Shown piece after piece: positions 1 to 7,110 of a stretch of DNA of 12,963 nt. The position numbers and the translations under genes are program-made. The stretch comes from Altererythrobacter sp. (GTDB lineage Bacteria > Pseudomonadota > Alphaproteobacteria > Sphingomonadales > Sphingomonadaceae): NCBI GenBank assembly GCA_023299945.1, contig JALZVZ010000315.1, positions 1 through 12,963 on the forward strand, written 5' to 3'. Below the pieces are notes generated by a model. The model saw only the letters and a list, made by a program, of their open reading frames with translations, was not told where the DNA came from and searched no databases. Numbering within the stretch: position 1 is the first letter of the stretch; each line of letters begins with the position of its first letter.

Positions 1-2319
1 CCAAACCTGCTTGTAAAGGCTGTGAATGACCACGGTGACTAAGACACCAAGGCCGGCCATCATGGCGGCACGGAAGGCTTTAGGGCGGTGCGTATCTGCA
101 TAGATCATCAGACCAAGGGCCGCTGCTGTTGGTGCAATTTTCAGGCCCATATCGCGCACGCTTATTACAGCATCGGCCATAAATGGCATGCCAGCCACTG
201 CCTCTGCACCGGCGGTCAGCCAGACCAGCACGGGCACGACCGCCCATAATATCGCAATGATAAGCGCCGTGCCCCAAGCCGCTTCGCGGGCGTTTTGCCA
301 AAGATAAAGCGCAATCGCGCCAATTGCGCCGATCCATGCCAGCGCCATGCTCGGCGCCAATTGTGCGATCAGGCTGTAGAGCAGGAAGACTGCGAATATC
401 TCGCCAGCGCTTTGTGTGGTCTTGTTTCGGCCGAGCATTGCCATGGTGAAAAATGGCAAGAGCGTAGCGGCCCAGCGGATCAGCGCATGGGTTTGGTTAT
501 GCAGCTTAGCTGTATCAGACAGTGCGACGGTTCCAAGCCGTGCAAGCTCGGCCTCAAAACCGGGCGTAACCGCAAGCGCAATCAGCGTAATCACCGCGCC
601 TACCCATGCGGAAATTTGTAGGGCAGCCGCATCGCGCATCCACCACATTGCCGCCAAGATCAAAGCGATAATCGCGGCCATCGCTGGGGCAAGCCATGCC
701 GGTGTCAGCATCAGCAATGCCGCAAATAGCATTAAGACGGCAGGGGCAAGCAGGATCAGGCTGCGGCGGGTGTCGTCTTCCTCGCGGCGCGTCCAAATAA
801 AGGCGTAAGCTGCGGCAGGGATCGCGGCGAGAGCGGCAAAGCTGGCGGCCAATTGCGGCTCGCTCGGTGCCTCGCCCCAGCTGCTGAAGCGCACATAGGA
901 AAGCACAGCAATGCCTGCGGCGACCGCGCTCAATTGCGCCAGATCTGTCAGTCCCGCTTTGCTGCGCCATTGATAGAACAGCGGCATGCCTGCGAAGATG
1001 ACGGCCATTGCGCCCGCCACCAAAATGAAATCGCGCGTGATCGGATCGGGCCAAATCGCCAGCAGCCACAAGCCGAGGCCCGCGCCCACAAGCGTTCCGA
1101 GCCGCAAATCGGGATAGCGCCAACCAAGGCCCGACAATGCCGCACCGATGAGCAAATAGAGCCCCCAGGTCAGCATATCGAACCCGGCATTGCTGACCAG
1201 AACCGCCATTTGCAAAGTGGCAATGCCGCCAGCGGCCAGCTTGGGCAGGCTTGGCCCGCCCTTGGAATGCAAAAACGCAGGAAGGACGCTGCCCAAGACG
1301 AGCAGATAGAGGCCCAATGCGGCGAAATCAGATGTGCTGGATGCGCCAGTGAACATCATCAAAACGCCCCAGCCAAGGCCAGCAGCCAGCGCGGCATAGC
1401 CCATCCAGCTGCGCCCTTGTGATTGGCCCGCCCATGTCAGCCCGCCTGTCACCAGCGCGAGGTAGAAGGACAAAAGCGGGATGTTTGAGCTGTCGCTATC
1501 CACCAGCATTGGTGCGGCAAAACCGCCCACCAACCCGATGACCGCGCAGGGCAAGCCAAAGCGGAAGGAGAGCGCCACAGCGGCGGCTGTTACCGCGGCA
1601 AGGCCGACAAAAGCTGCGCCTGCGCCGATCAATCCGTAAGCCGTGCCCGCGAGGTAGAATGCGCCGTAAAGTGTTGCCAAACCTGCGCCTGCTAAAGCTT
1701 GGCGAACGCGCGGATCACGTACGCGGTCTTCATATCGGTACGCGCCTTCTGCTCCCGCAATCAGCGCAAGGCCAAAGGCAAAGCTCATGATGACGCGAAC
1801 GGCTGGGGTGACGAGCCCTGCCTCGATTGAATAGCGCACGAGGAATATGCCTGCGATGGCGAGGGCAAATCCGCCCGCCCAGATTGGCAAGCGGCGACCG
1901 AATATGTCTTCGAAATCGAAATTGAAGTTGAAGCGCGAGGGGGCTATTTCCTCAGCTATATATGAAGGTGCCTCATTCGCGGCGGGTTCCTGTGCGGTTT
2001 CGGCGGTTTGAGCTTCTTCGCGGGAAGCAGAATAGGCCGCAGCAGCAAGCGTAGGCTCTTTTTCTGGTTCGGGTTCCGGATCGGCGGTTTCAATAGGCGC
2101 AGCAGGCGTAATTGGGGAGGCGGGTTCAGCGATAGGTTTGGCCACTGACCTAGCGGCAGCCTTAGTATTGGCCCCGTCCGCAGCAATACCCGCGCGCAAA
2201 TCGTCGATGACATTTTGAAATGAACTGACGGCACTATCCAGCCGCTTTTCAAGACGCTTATTCTTGTCCCAAAGGAGAACAAGGCAGACGCCCAATACGA
2301 TGATAAGAAAAAGTTCCAT
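1..2319 (-). CDS. DUF2339 family polytopic inner-membrane protein (3' end beyond the window)
   Basis: The frame is open without a stop from the ATG at 2319 down to base 1, giving 773 residues, so the C-terminus is missing. Residues 1-17 form an N-terminal membrane anchor (MELFLIIVLGVCLVLLW). A charged, probably helical stretch follows (18-42), then a linker rich in Ala, Pro and Glu (about 43-125). From about residue 140 to the cut end the protein is almost entirely hydrophobic helices with short loops, many more than ten membrane spans. The first spans carry GRRLPIWAGG (141-150) and FLVRYSIEAGLV (159-170), which I recognise as the signature of DUF2339 predicted membrane proteins, usually around 900-1000 aa. 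The function of the family is not established; the anchor, linker and many spans suggest an envelope role, which is inference. A weak AGGG lies just before the ATG. The start is 65 bp after the stop of the CinA-like gene on the same strand, so co-transcription is possible. Confidence 0.85.
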   Translation of the reverse strand, partial: MELFLIIVLGVCLVLLWDKNKRLEKRLDSAVSSFQNVIDDLRAGIAADGANTKAAARSVAKPIAEPASPITPAAPIETADPEPEPEKEPTLAAAAYSASREEAQTAETAQEPAANEAPSYIAEEIAPSRFNFNFDFEDIFGRRLPIWAGGFALAIAGIFLVRYSIEAGLVTPAVRVIMSFAFGLALIAGAEGAYRYEDRVRDPRVRQALAGAGLATLYGAFYLAGTAYGLIGAGAAFVGLAAVTAAAVALSFRFGLPCAVIGLVGGFAAPMLVDSDSSNIPLLSFYLALVTGGLTWAGQSQGRSWMGYAALAAGLGWGVLMMFTGASSTSDFAALGLYLLVLGSVLPAFLHSKGGPSLPKLAAGGIATLQMAVLVSNAGFDMLTWGLYLLIGAALSGLGWRYPDLRLGTLVGAGLGLWLLAIWPDPITRDFILVAGAMAVIFAGMPLFYQWRSKAGLTDLAQLSAVAAGIAVLSYVRFSSWGEAPSEPQLAASFAALAAIPAAAYAFIWTRREEDDTRRSLILLAPAVLMLFAALLMLTPAWLAPAMAAIIALILAAMWWMRDAAALQISAWVGAVITLIALAVTPGFEAELARLGTVALSDTAKLHNQTHALIRWAATLLPFFTMAMLGRNKTTQSAGEIFAVFLLYSLIAQLAPSMALAWIGAIGAIALYLWQNAREAAWGTALIIAILWAVVPVLVWLTAGAEAVAGMPFMADAVISVRDMGLKIAPTAAALGLMIYADTHRPKAFRAAMMAGLGVLVTVVIHSLYKQVW

Positions 2320-2384
2320 GGCCCTAGGTTAAGTATTGGCGAGTTAAGCCCACATAGCAATCAGCAATTGTTAGAGCCGCGCGC

Positions 2385-3146
2385 TCAAATCCCGCCGGGC
2401 GTAAAGTCCCAGCCATTTTCAGCCAGCCCCTCACACAATACATCCATGCAGCTGTTCACTGCGTCAGCATCGGTTGAGCGGATAACAAAGTTTGAGCCGA
2501 CCTTGCCTTCGCGAAAAAAGGGATAGCTGCCGATCTGGCAATTATCATGGGCCTGCTCAACCTCGCGCAGCAGCACGGCGACCTCGCTTTCAGGAATGAA
2601 GCCGCCGACGGTTTCCGAAATCAGCGGCAATCCGCCCTCCAGCTTGCCGGTTAGCGCGTCCAGCATCCCTGCGGTGATATGCGGCACGCCCGCCATGATG
2701 AAGATATTGCCATGGCGAATGCCCGGTGCGCCCGATTTGTGGTTCGGGATTAGATCAGCGCCATCGGGCACGCGGGCCATGCGCAGACGGCCCTCGTTGA
2801 CGCCGCCTTTGTCCGCGTAATAGCGCTCAAGGATCGCGCGAGCTTCAGGATGGACGATAACCTCCACGCCCAGCGCTGCTGCAATGGCATCGACGGTGAT
2901 ATCATCATGGGTGGGGCCGATCCCGCCAGTGGTGAAGAGGTAGTCATTCTTGACCCGAAGTGCGTTGACTGCCTCAACAATAGTGTCCTGTTCATCAGAG
3001 ACGACGCGGACTTCAGACAGGCGAATGCCTTGCACCTGAAGCCAGCTTGCAATCTGGCCGATGTTTTTGTCGTGGGTGCGGCCTGACAGGATTTCATCAC
3101 CAATAATGACGAGGCCTGCGGTCCATATCTTTTCTGAAGATGTCAT
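2385..3146 (-). CDS. CinA N-terminal (MoCF/molybdopterin-binding fold) protein, stand-alone form
   Basis: This 253-aa protein matches the COG1058 family, usually annotated competence/damage-inducible protein A or molybdopterin-binding protein. The MoCF_biosynth-type domain spans about residues 10-175. Recognisable motifs are GDEILSGRTHDKN (16-28), TTGGIGPTHDD (72-82) and MAGVP (151-155). Full CinA is about 415 aa and adds a C-terminal PncC nicotinamide-nucleotide amidase domain; that domain is absent here and the gene stops normally, so this is the short form rather than a truncation. In characterised CinA proteins the N-terminal domain hydrolyses ADP-ribose or related nucleotides; whether the short form does so, or binds a pterin, cannot be told from sequence. 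It is cytoplasmic, with no signal peptide or membrane segment. A 6-bp-arm inverted repeat lies 12 nt upstream of the ATG. Family call is firm, function is not. Confidence 0.88.
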   Translation of the reverse strand: MTSSEKIWTAGLVIIGDEILSGRTHDKNIGQIASWLQVQGIRLSEVRVVSDEQDTIVEAVNALRVKNDYLFTTGGIGPTHDDITVDAIAAALGVEVIVHPEARAILERYYADKGGVNEGRLRMARVPDGADLIPNHKSGAPGIRHGNIFIMAGVPHITAGMLDALTGKLEGGLPLISETVGGFIPESEVAVLLREVEQAHDNCQIGSYPFFREGKVGSNFVIRSTDADAVNSCMDVLCEGLAENGWDFTPGGI

Positions 3147-3157
3147 AGCGCATGGTT

Positions 3158-3172
3158 AGGCGAGTTTCGCCT
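3158..3172 (-). promoter_or_regulatory. Small inverted repeat immediately upstream of the CinA-like gene
   Basis: The top strand reads AGGCGA-GTT-TCGCCT, a perfect 6-bp-arm inverted repeat with a 3-nt centre. It sits 12-26 nt upstream of the minus-strand ATG at 3146, where a ribosome or repressor could be affected. It may be an RNA hairpin in the leader or a DNA operator. No clear Shine-Dalgarno sequence is seen between it and the ATG. The repeat is certain; the role is a guess. Confidence 0.3.
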
Positions 3173-3297
3173 CAAGCAAAAGCCATTGATTATTTAATAG
3201 TGAACCATTCTGCCGCGCTGCGGCCGCAAGGGCGCCAGATTGCTTTGGGGACCGTCCGCACGGATGCGACCCTCAGGTCGTGTGAGCGAGGTTATCG

Positions 3298-3313
3298 CGC
3301 GCCGGACGGCGTG
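3298..3313. other. GC-rich hairpin in the monooxygenase/CinA-like gap
   Basis: CGCGCC and GGCGTG (top strand 3298-3303 and 3308-3313) pair around a 4-nt loop, with one G-U pair. The hairpin starts about 20 nt past the stop codon of the minus-strand monooxygenase. No T-run follows on either strand, so it is not a canonical intrinsic terminator; it could stabilise the mRNA 3' end or be incidental. The rest of the 185-bp gap (3147-3331) holds an AT-rich patch around 3190-3205 and no gene that I can see. Confidence 0.25.
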
Positions 3314-3331
3314 CGTAAAACAAACGTTTCA

Positions 3332-4843
3332 CTATTCAGCCGCTTCCAATTGCTCATTATTGTCTTGCGCAGGCGGCGCGCCAGCTGCGCGGAATTTCAG
3401 TATGCCATCATCAATCGCAGCGGTTTGCATCACTTTGCGGTCGACAATATAATCCTGGCTCAGCCGCCATGGATAGCTAATCGCATTGCGGGGCATGATG
3501 TGTTTGCCGCGTTGGATATAGCCGGAGGAGAAATCGAAAATATCGTCCTCCTCAATCGCCGCTTCTTCAGCAGCGCTCATGGCGGGCACCGCAACGGATG
3601 CGCCCTTGGCCTTCGTATGATTGAGCAAGCGGCAGGTGTATTCCGACACCAAATCCGCGCGCAATGTCCAGCTGGCATTGAGGTAACCAAACACGCCCGC
3701 CAGATTGGGCACGTTGGAGAACATGCAGCTCATATAATAGAACCGCTTGGAGAAATCGACGGTTTCGCCGTCCACTGCAATGTCCATCTTGCCCGCAAAA
3801 GCCAGGGTGAGGCCGGTGGCGGTGACGATGATATCCGCCTCTAGCAATTCGCCTGATTTGAGCCGCACGCCGCCCGCTTCAAATGCGTCAATATGATCGG
3901 TAACGATAGAGGCTTTGCCCGCATTCATCGCTTTGAACAGATCGTCATCGGGCACCAGGCACAGGCGCTGATCCCATGGGTCATACGGCGGGGTAAAAGT
4001 CGCCTCGTCGTAATTGTCGCCCAGCACTTTTTCGATCGATTTCTTCAGGCCCTCTTTCACTTTGTCAGGCTTGTTGCGGGCCATTTTAAAAGAGAGGTCC
4101 TGCATCTTAATGTTCTTAAAGCGCGTGAGTTTATAGGCGGTTTCTTCGGGCAGGAATTTGCGCAGAGTGTTAGCAATCCAATCCTTGGCCGGGCGCGCCC
4201 ACATCCATGTCGGGGTGCGCTGGAGCATGGTCACATGCGCAGCTTTATCGGCCATGGATGGCACGATTGTAACCGCCGTTGCGCCGGAGCCTACGACGAC
4301 AATTTTCTTGCCAGCATAGTCGAGGTTCTCAGGCCAGAATTGCGGGTGCAAAACCTCGCCTTCAAAAGCGCTGGTATCAAAGCCTGCGTCATAAGGATCG
4401 TCATAATCATAATAGCCAGAGCCAAGGTATAAAAAGCCTACGCGCAGCTGACTGGCGGTGCCATCGGTTGCCTCTAGTGTGACATGCCAGCAGCCGTCCT
4501 CAGAGGAGAAATTGGCCGCGACAACCTTTTGGCCAAAGCGGATTTTCTCGCGGATGCCGCGCTCGTCTACGATGGTGTTGAGATATTTCATGATGGAGGG
4601 CGCATCAGCAATGGTCTTTTCATGCTTCCACGGCTCAAATACGAATCCAAGCGTGTGCATGTCGCTGTCAGAACGAATGCCGGGATAGCGGAACAAATCC
4701 CATGTGCCGCCCAGGCCTTCGCGCATTTCGACAATTCCATAAGAGATATCAGGGCATTGCATACCCATATGAGCGGCCATGCCGATGCCGGAAATTCCGG
4801 CGCCTACAATCAGAACCTCGTAATCGAGAGCGTTCTTATCCAT
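3332..4843 (-). CDS. EthA-like flavin-dependent (Baeyer-Villiger type) monooxygenase
   Basis: This 503-aa protein is a class B flavoprotein monooxygenase using FAD and NADPH. The FAD-binding Rossmann motif GAGISGIG is at residues 14-21, followed by GGTWDLFRYPGIRSDSD (45-61). The Baeyer-Villiger fingerprint appears as FEGEVLHPQFWP (160-171), with Pro after the His as in the mycobacterial EthA branch. The NADPH Rossmann motif GSGATA is at 185-190 and an ATG motif (TATGL) at 341-345. YDPWDQRLCLVP (287-298) and NASWTLRADLVSEY (389-402) also resemble EthA, which is 489 aa. Known members convert ketones to esters or lactones and can oxidise sulfur; the substrate here is unknown. No signal peptide, so cytoplasmic. 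AGGAGA lies 7 nt before the ATG, supporting this start. It is divergent from the first TonB receptor gene, 110 bp apart. An N- or S-oxidising role is the alternative. Confidence 0.9.
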   Translation of the reverse strand: MDKNALDYEVLIVGAGISGIGMAAHMGMQCPDISYGIVEMREGLGGTWDLFRYPGIRSDSDMHTLGFVFEPWKHEKTIADAPSIMKYLNTIVDERGIREKIRFGQKVVAANFSSEDGCWHVTLEATDGTASQLRVGFLYLGSGYYDYDDPYDAGFDTSAFEGEVLHPQFWPENLDYAGKKIVVVGSGATAVTIVPSMADKAAHVTMLQRTPTWMWARPAKDWIANTLRKFLPEETAYKLTRFKNIKMQDLSFKMARNKPDKVKEGLKKSIEKVLGDNYDEATFTPPYDPWDQRLCLVPDDDLFKAMNAGKASIVTDHIDAFEAGGVRLKSGELLEADIIVTATGLTLAFAGKMDIAVDGETVDFSKRFYYMSCMFSNVPNLAGVFGYLNASWTLRADLVSEYTCRLLNHTKAKGASVAVPAMSAAEEAAIEEDDIFDFSSGYIQRGKHIMPRNAISYPWRLSQDYIVDRKVMQTAAIDDGILKFRAAGAPPAQDNNEQLEAAE

Positions 4844-4903
4844 CTCTTCTTCTCCTATTAGATGCGAAGGTAAGCACAGGATGCTATGAAAGGCCAGCGA
4901 CGA

Positions 4904-4916
4904 TTGCGATTTGCAA
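4904..4916. promoter_or_regulatory. Short inverted repeat in the divergent monooxygenase/TonB-receptor intergenic region
   Basis: The top strand has TTGC-GATTT-GCAA, with 4-bp arms, near the middle of the 110-bp region between the two divergent start codons (4844-4953). It could be an operator shared by both genes, but arms this short arise often by chance. I could not fit a convincing pair of -35 and -10 boxes in either direction. Confidence 0.2.
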
Positions 4917-4953
4917 CTGACTTAGCGGTTTTGATGGGCTAGGGCGCGGCGCT

Positions 4954-6969
4954 ATGAAAACACCTTCTTATTCAGCCGTTGCCTTCCTTGCATTTTGCGC
5001 GCCATCTTATCTCAATGCGCAGGATGGAGGGGATGAAAATATTATCATCGTCACCGGTCAGGGGCTGGAGGATGCGCCTTCCACCGCTGCCTATGCCGTA
5101 ACAGATCTAGACCGCGAAGTTATCGAAGGTGCAGCATCAGGGCGTCTTGAGGACGTGCTGCGTAATGTTGCAGGGTTTCAGCAATTCCGCCGTTCGGACA
5201 GCCGATCCTCCAACCCTAGCGCGCAAGGGGTAACTTTGCGCGGGCTGGGAGGAAATGCATCCAGCCGCGCGCTGGTTCTGCTCGACGGTGTGCCGATGGC
5301 AGATCCGTTTTTTGGCTACATTCCTTTTAGCGCGATTGACCCGGCTGGACTGGCATCTGTGCGGGTGACGCGCGGGGGCGGTTCTGGACCGTTTGGGGCT
5401 GGGGCTTTGTCGGGCACGATTGAATTGGAAAGTGCGAACGCCAGCGGGCTTGCTGCTTCAGCGTTAATCAATGACCGCGCGGAAACGGAGCTTTCCGCCA
5501 GTTATGGCGCGGAATTGGGCGCAGGCTTTGCTGCAGTCCATGGCAGATGGGACCGGGGCAAAGGTTTCTTCACTACGCCAACAGATCAGCGCGTTCCCGC
5601 CACAGCGCGGGCGCGTTTCGATAGCTGGTCGACCGGCCTTCGTGTCGCTGTTCCTGTTGGCGATACAGTTGAGCTGCAAGCGCGCGGCCTGTTCTTTGAT
5701 GACAGCCGAACACTTCGCTTCGACGGGGCGGATTCGCGCCATCAAGGCCAAGACGCCAGCGTGCGTCTTGTCGGCAAGGGCGCATGGCAATTTGATGCGC
5801 TCGCCTATGTTCAAGCGCGCAACTTTGCCAATGAAGTAATCAGTTCTACGCGGTTTGTGCGGGTGCTGGATCAGCGCAATACGCCGTCCACTGGGATTGG
5901 CGGAAAGTTGGAAATACGCCCGCCTGTGGGCGATGCGCACACTTTGCGAATTGGCGTAGACTACCGCAAATCTGACGGTGAGTTGCAGGAAGAAAGCTTT
6001 AGCGCCTTTACCGGAGCTTTGGGCGAAAGGCGGCGCGGCGGCGGCACAAACAGCGATGTGGGTGTATTCATTGAGAATGACTGGACACCGCAGGCATTGG
6101 GCGGCGGATTGGTCTTAACCGGCGGATTGCGCGCAGATCGCACGAGCATCACGGGCGGCTTTTATCGCGCAGTGGATGCCGCAGGGGCATTGGTTCAAGA
6201 AACCATCGCAGAAGATCGGTCGGATTGGTCGGTAAGCTGGCGCGGCGGTGCGGCCTATCAGCCAGCCGATACCGTTAAACTGCGTGCAGCCGCTTACACC
6301 GGATTGCGCCTGCCGACATTAAACGAGCTTTACCGCCCCTTTGTCATTTTCCCAATTGTGACGCAGGCTAATGCCGAACTGGAAAATGAACGTTTGCGCG
6401 GGTTTGAATTGGGCGCAGATTTTACGCCATCTGACGATGTTTCATTTGCGCTCACCGCTTTTGATAACCGAGTTAAAAACGCGATTGCGAATGTGACGCT
6501 GACACCGACATTGCGCCAGCGTCAGAACTTGCCGGCGATTTCGACACAAGGGATTGAGGCCGGTATAAAGGCGAAATTGGGCGCATTTCGTTTCGATGGA
6601 TCGCTAGGCTTTACCGATGCAGAGATTGAGGGCGAGGGCGCGTCACTGGCGCTTGATAGCAATCGTCCGCCACAAGTGCCGCGCTGGTCCGGTTCCGCGC
6701 GTTTGGCGTGGCAGCCTGCTGATAGATGGACACTGGCCGCGACATTGCGGCACACCGGTGCGCAGTTTGAGGATGATAGCGAGGCTGTCGCGCTGCCTGC
6801 TGCAACAACCTTAGATCTGTTTGCCGAAATCCCGCTTTTGCGCCAATTTTCGCTAATCGCGCGCGCTGAAAATATCACAAATGAAGATGTTGTGACCCGC
6901 AATTCGGGCGGCGCGATAGATTTGGGCGCGCCAAGAACTCTGTGGCTTGGCGTGCAGTTGCGGCGTTGA
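4954..6969 (+). CDS. TonB-dependent outer-membrane receptor (671 aa, ligand unknown)
   Basis: A signal peptide covers about residues 1-22 (MKTPSYSAVAFLAFCAPSYL then NA, cleavage before QDGG). A TonB box-like ENIIIVTG follows at 28-35. The plug domain spans about 40-160, with LEDVLRNVAGF (65-75), GVTLRGLGGNASSRALVLLDG (92-112, conserved GVTLRG and LLDGVP parts) and a GxFGAGALSGTIELES-type end (145-160). The remainder alternates in the pattern of a 22-strand beta-barrel. The role is energised import of a ligand across the outer membrane using TonB-ExbB-ExbD. The last residues are WLGVQLRR, without the C-terminal Phe typical of many barrel proteins. AGGG lies about 10 nt before the ATG. It is shorter and of a different subfamily from the receptor downstream, so not a recent duplicate. 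Siderophore, cobalamin, heme or a carbon compound are all possible ligands. Confidence 0.92.
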   Translation: MKTPSYSAVAFLAFCAPSYLNAQDGGDENIIIVTGQGLEDAPSTAAYAVTDLDREVIEGAASGRLEDVLRNVAGFQQFRRSDSRSSNPSAQGVTLRGLGGNASSRALVLLDGVPMADPFFGYIPFSAIDPAGLASVRVTRGGGSGPFGAGALSGTIELESANASGLAASALINDRAETELSASYGAELGAGFAAVHGRWDRGKGFFTTPTDQRVPATARARFDSWSTGLRVAVPVGDTVELQARGLFFDDSRTLRFDGADSRHQGQDASVRLVGKGAWQFDALAYVQARNFANEVISSTRFVRVLDQRNTPSTGIGGKLEIRPPVGDAHTLRIGVDYRKSDGELQEESFSAFTGALGERRRGGGTNSDVGVFIENDWTPQALGGGLVLTGGLRADRTSITGGFYRAVDAAGALVQETIAEDRSDWSVSWRGGAAYQPADTVKLRAAAYTGLRLPTLNELYRPFVIFPIVTQANAELENERLRGFELGADFTPSDDVSFALTAFDNRVKNAIANVTLTPTLRQRQNLPAISTQGIEAGIKAKLGAFRFDGSLGFTDAEIEGEGASLALDSNRPPQVPRWSGSARLAWQPADRWTLAATLRHTGAQFEDDSEAVALPAATTLDLFAEIPLLRQFSLIARAENITNEDVVTRNSGGAIDLGAPRTLWLGVQLRR

Positions 6970-7038
6970 CGTAGCGTAAAATCACTGCCGCGAATTGGCC
7001 GTGTGGCAAAATTGCACCAAGCCATCAACAAGCGTCTG

Positions 7039-7069
7039 ATCAGCTATTGCGTTGTGGGATACCGCTGAT
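7039..7069. promoter_or_regulatory. Inverted repeat upstream of the 832-aa TonB receptor
   Basis: ATCAGC (7039-7044) and GCTGAT (7064-7069) are perfect 6-bp inverted arms 25 bp apart centre to centre, with TAT and ATA next to the inner ends. They lie just upstream of the candidate -10 box and could be a regulator-binding site that controls receptor expression. No known consensus is matched. Confidence 0.25.
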
Positions 7070-7083
7070 AGTCTCTCCATAAT
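7055..7083 (+). promoter_or_regulatory. Candidate promoter of the 832-aa TonB receptor
   Basis: CATAAT (7078-7083) differs from the sigma-70 -10 consensus at one base and lies in an AT-rich tract 27 nt before the ATG. A poor -35 candidate (TGGGAT, 7055-7060) is spaced 17 bp from it; TTGTGG at 7052-7057 would give a 20-bp spacer. A leader of roughly 20 nt would result. The 141-bp gap after the previous receptor has no clear terminator, so read-through is also possible. Confidence 0.3.
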
Positions 7084-7097
7084 AATAAAAGCACCTT

Positions 7098-7104
7098 GGA
7101 GAGG
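7098..7104 (+). promoter_or_regulatory. Shine-Dalgarno sequence fixing the start of the 832-aa receptor
   Basis: GGAGAGG ends 6 nt before the ATG at 7111. This favours 7111 over an in-frame TTG at 7096, because translation from the TTG would place the Shine-Dalgarno sequence inside the coding region. Confidence 0.75.
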
Positions 7105-7110
7105 TACAAT

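Noticed and set aside
553..1422. Two 189-codon frames (one per strand) in the left part of the window
   Set aside because: Both overlap the continuous DUF2339 frame, which has coherent membrane spans; the shadow frames are rich in Arg, Cys and His without any domain.
1956..2360. A minus-strand frame rich in Pro, Leu and Lys
   Set aside because: It is a shifted frame across the linker of the DUF2339 protein; the low complexity comes from the Ala/Pro/Glu coding in the true frame.
3225..3320. A possible tRNA or structured RNA in the gap between the monooxygenase and CinA-like genes
   Set aside because: Several GC-rich hairpins are present, but there is no T-arm GTTCRA motif, acceptor pairing or cloverleaf order.
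3152..3844. A 230-codon plus-strand reading frame
   Set aside because: It lies largely antisense to the well-supported monooxygenase, has no family motifs, and its composition is that of a GC-rich opposite-strand shadow.
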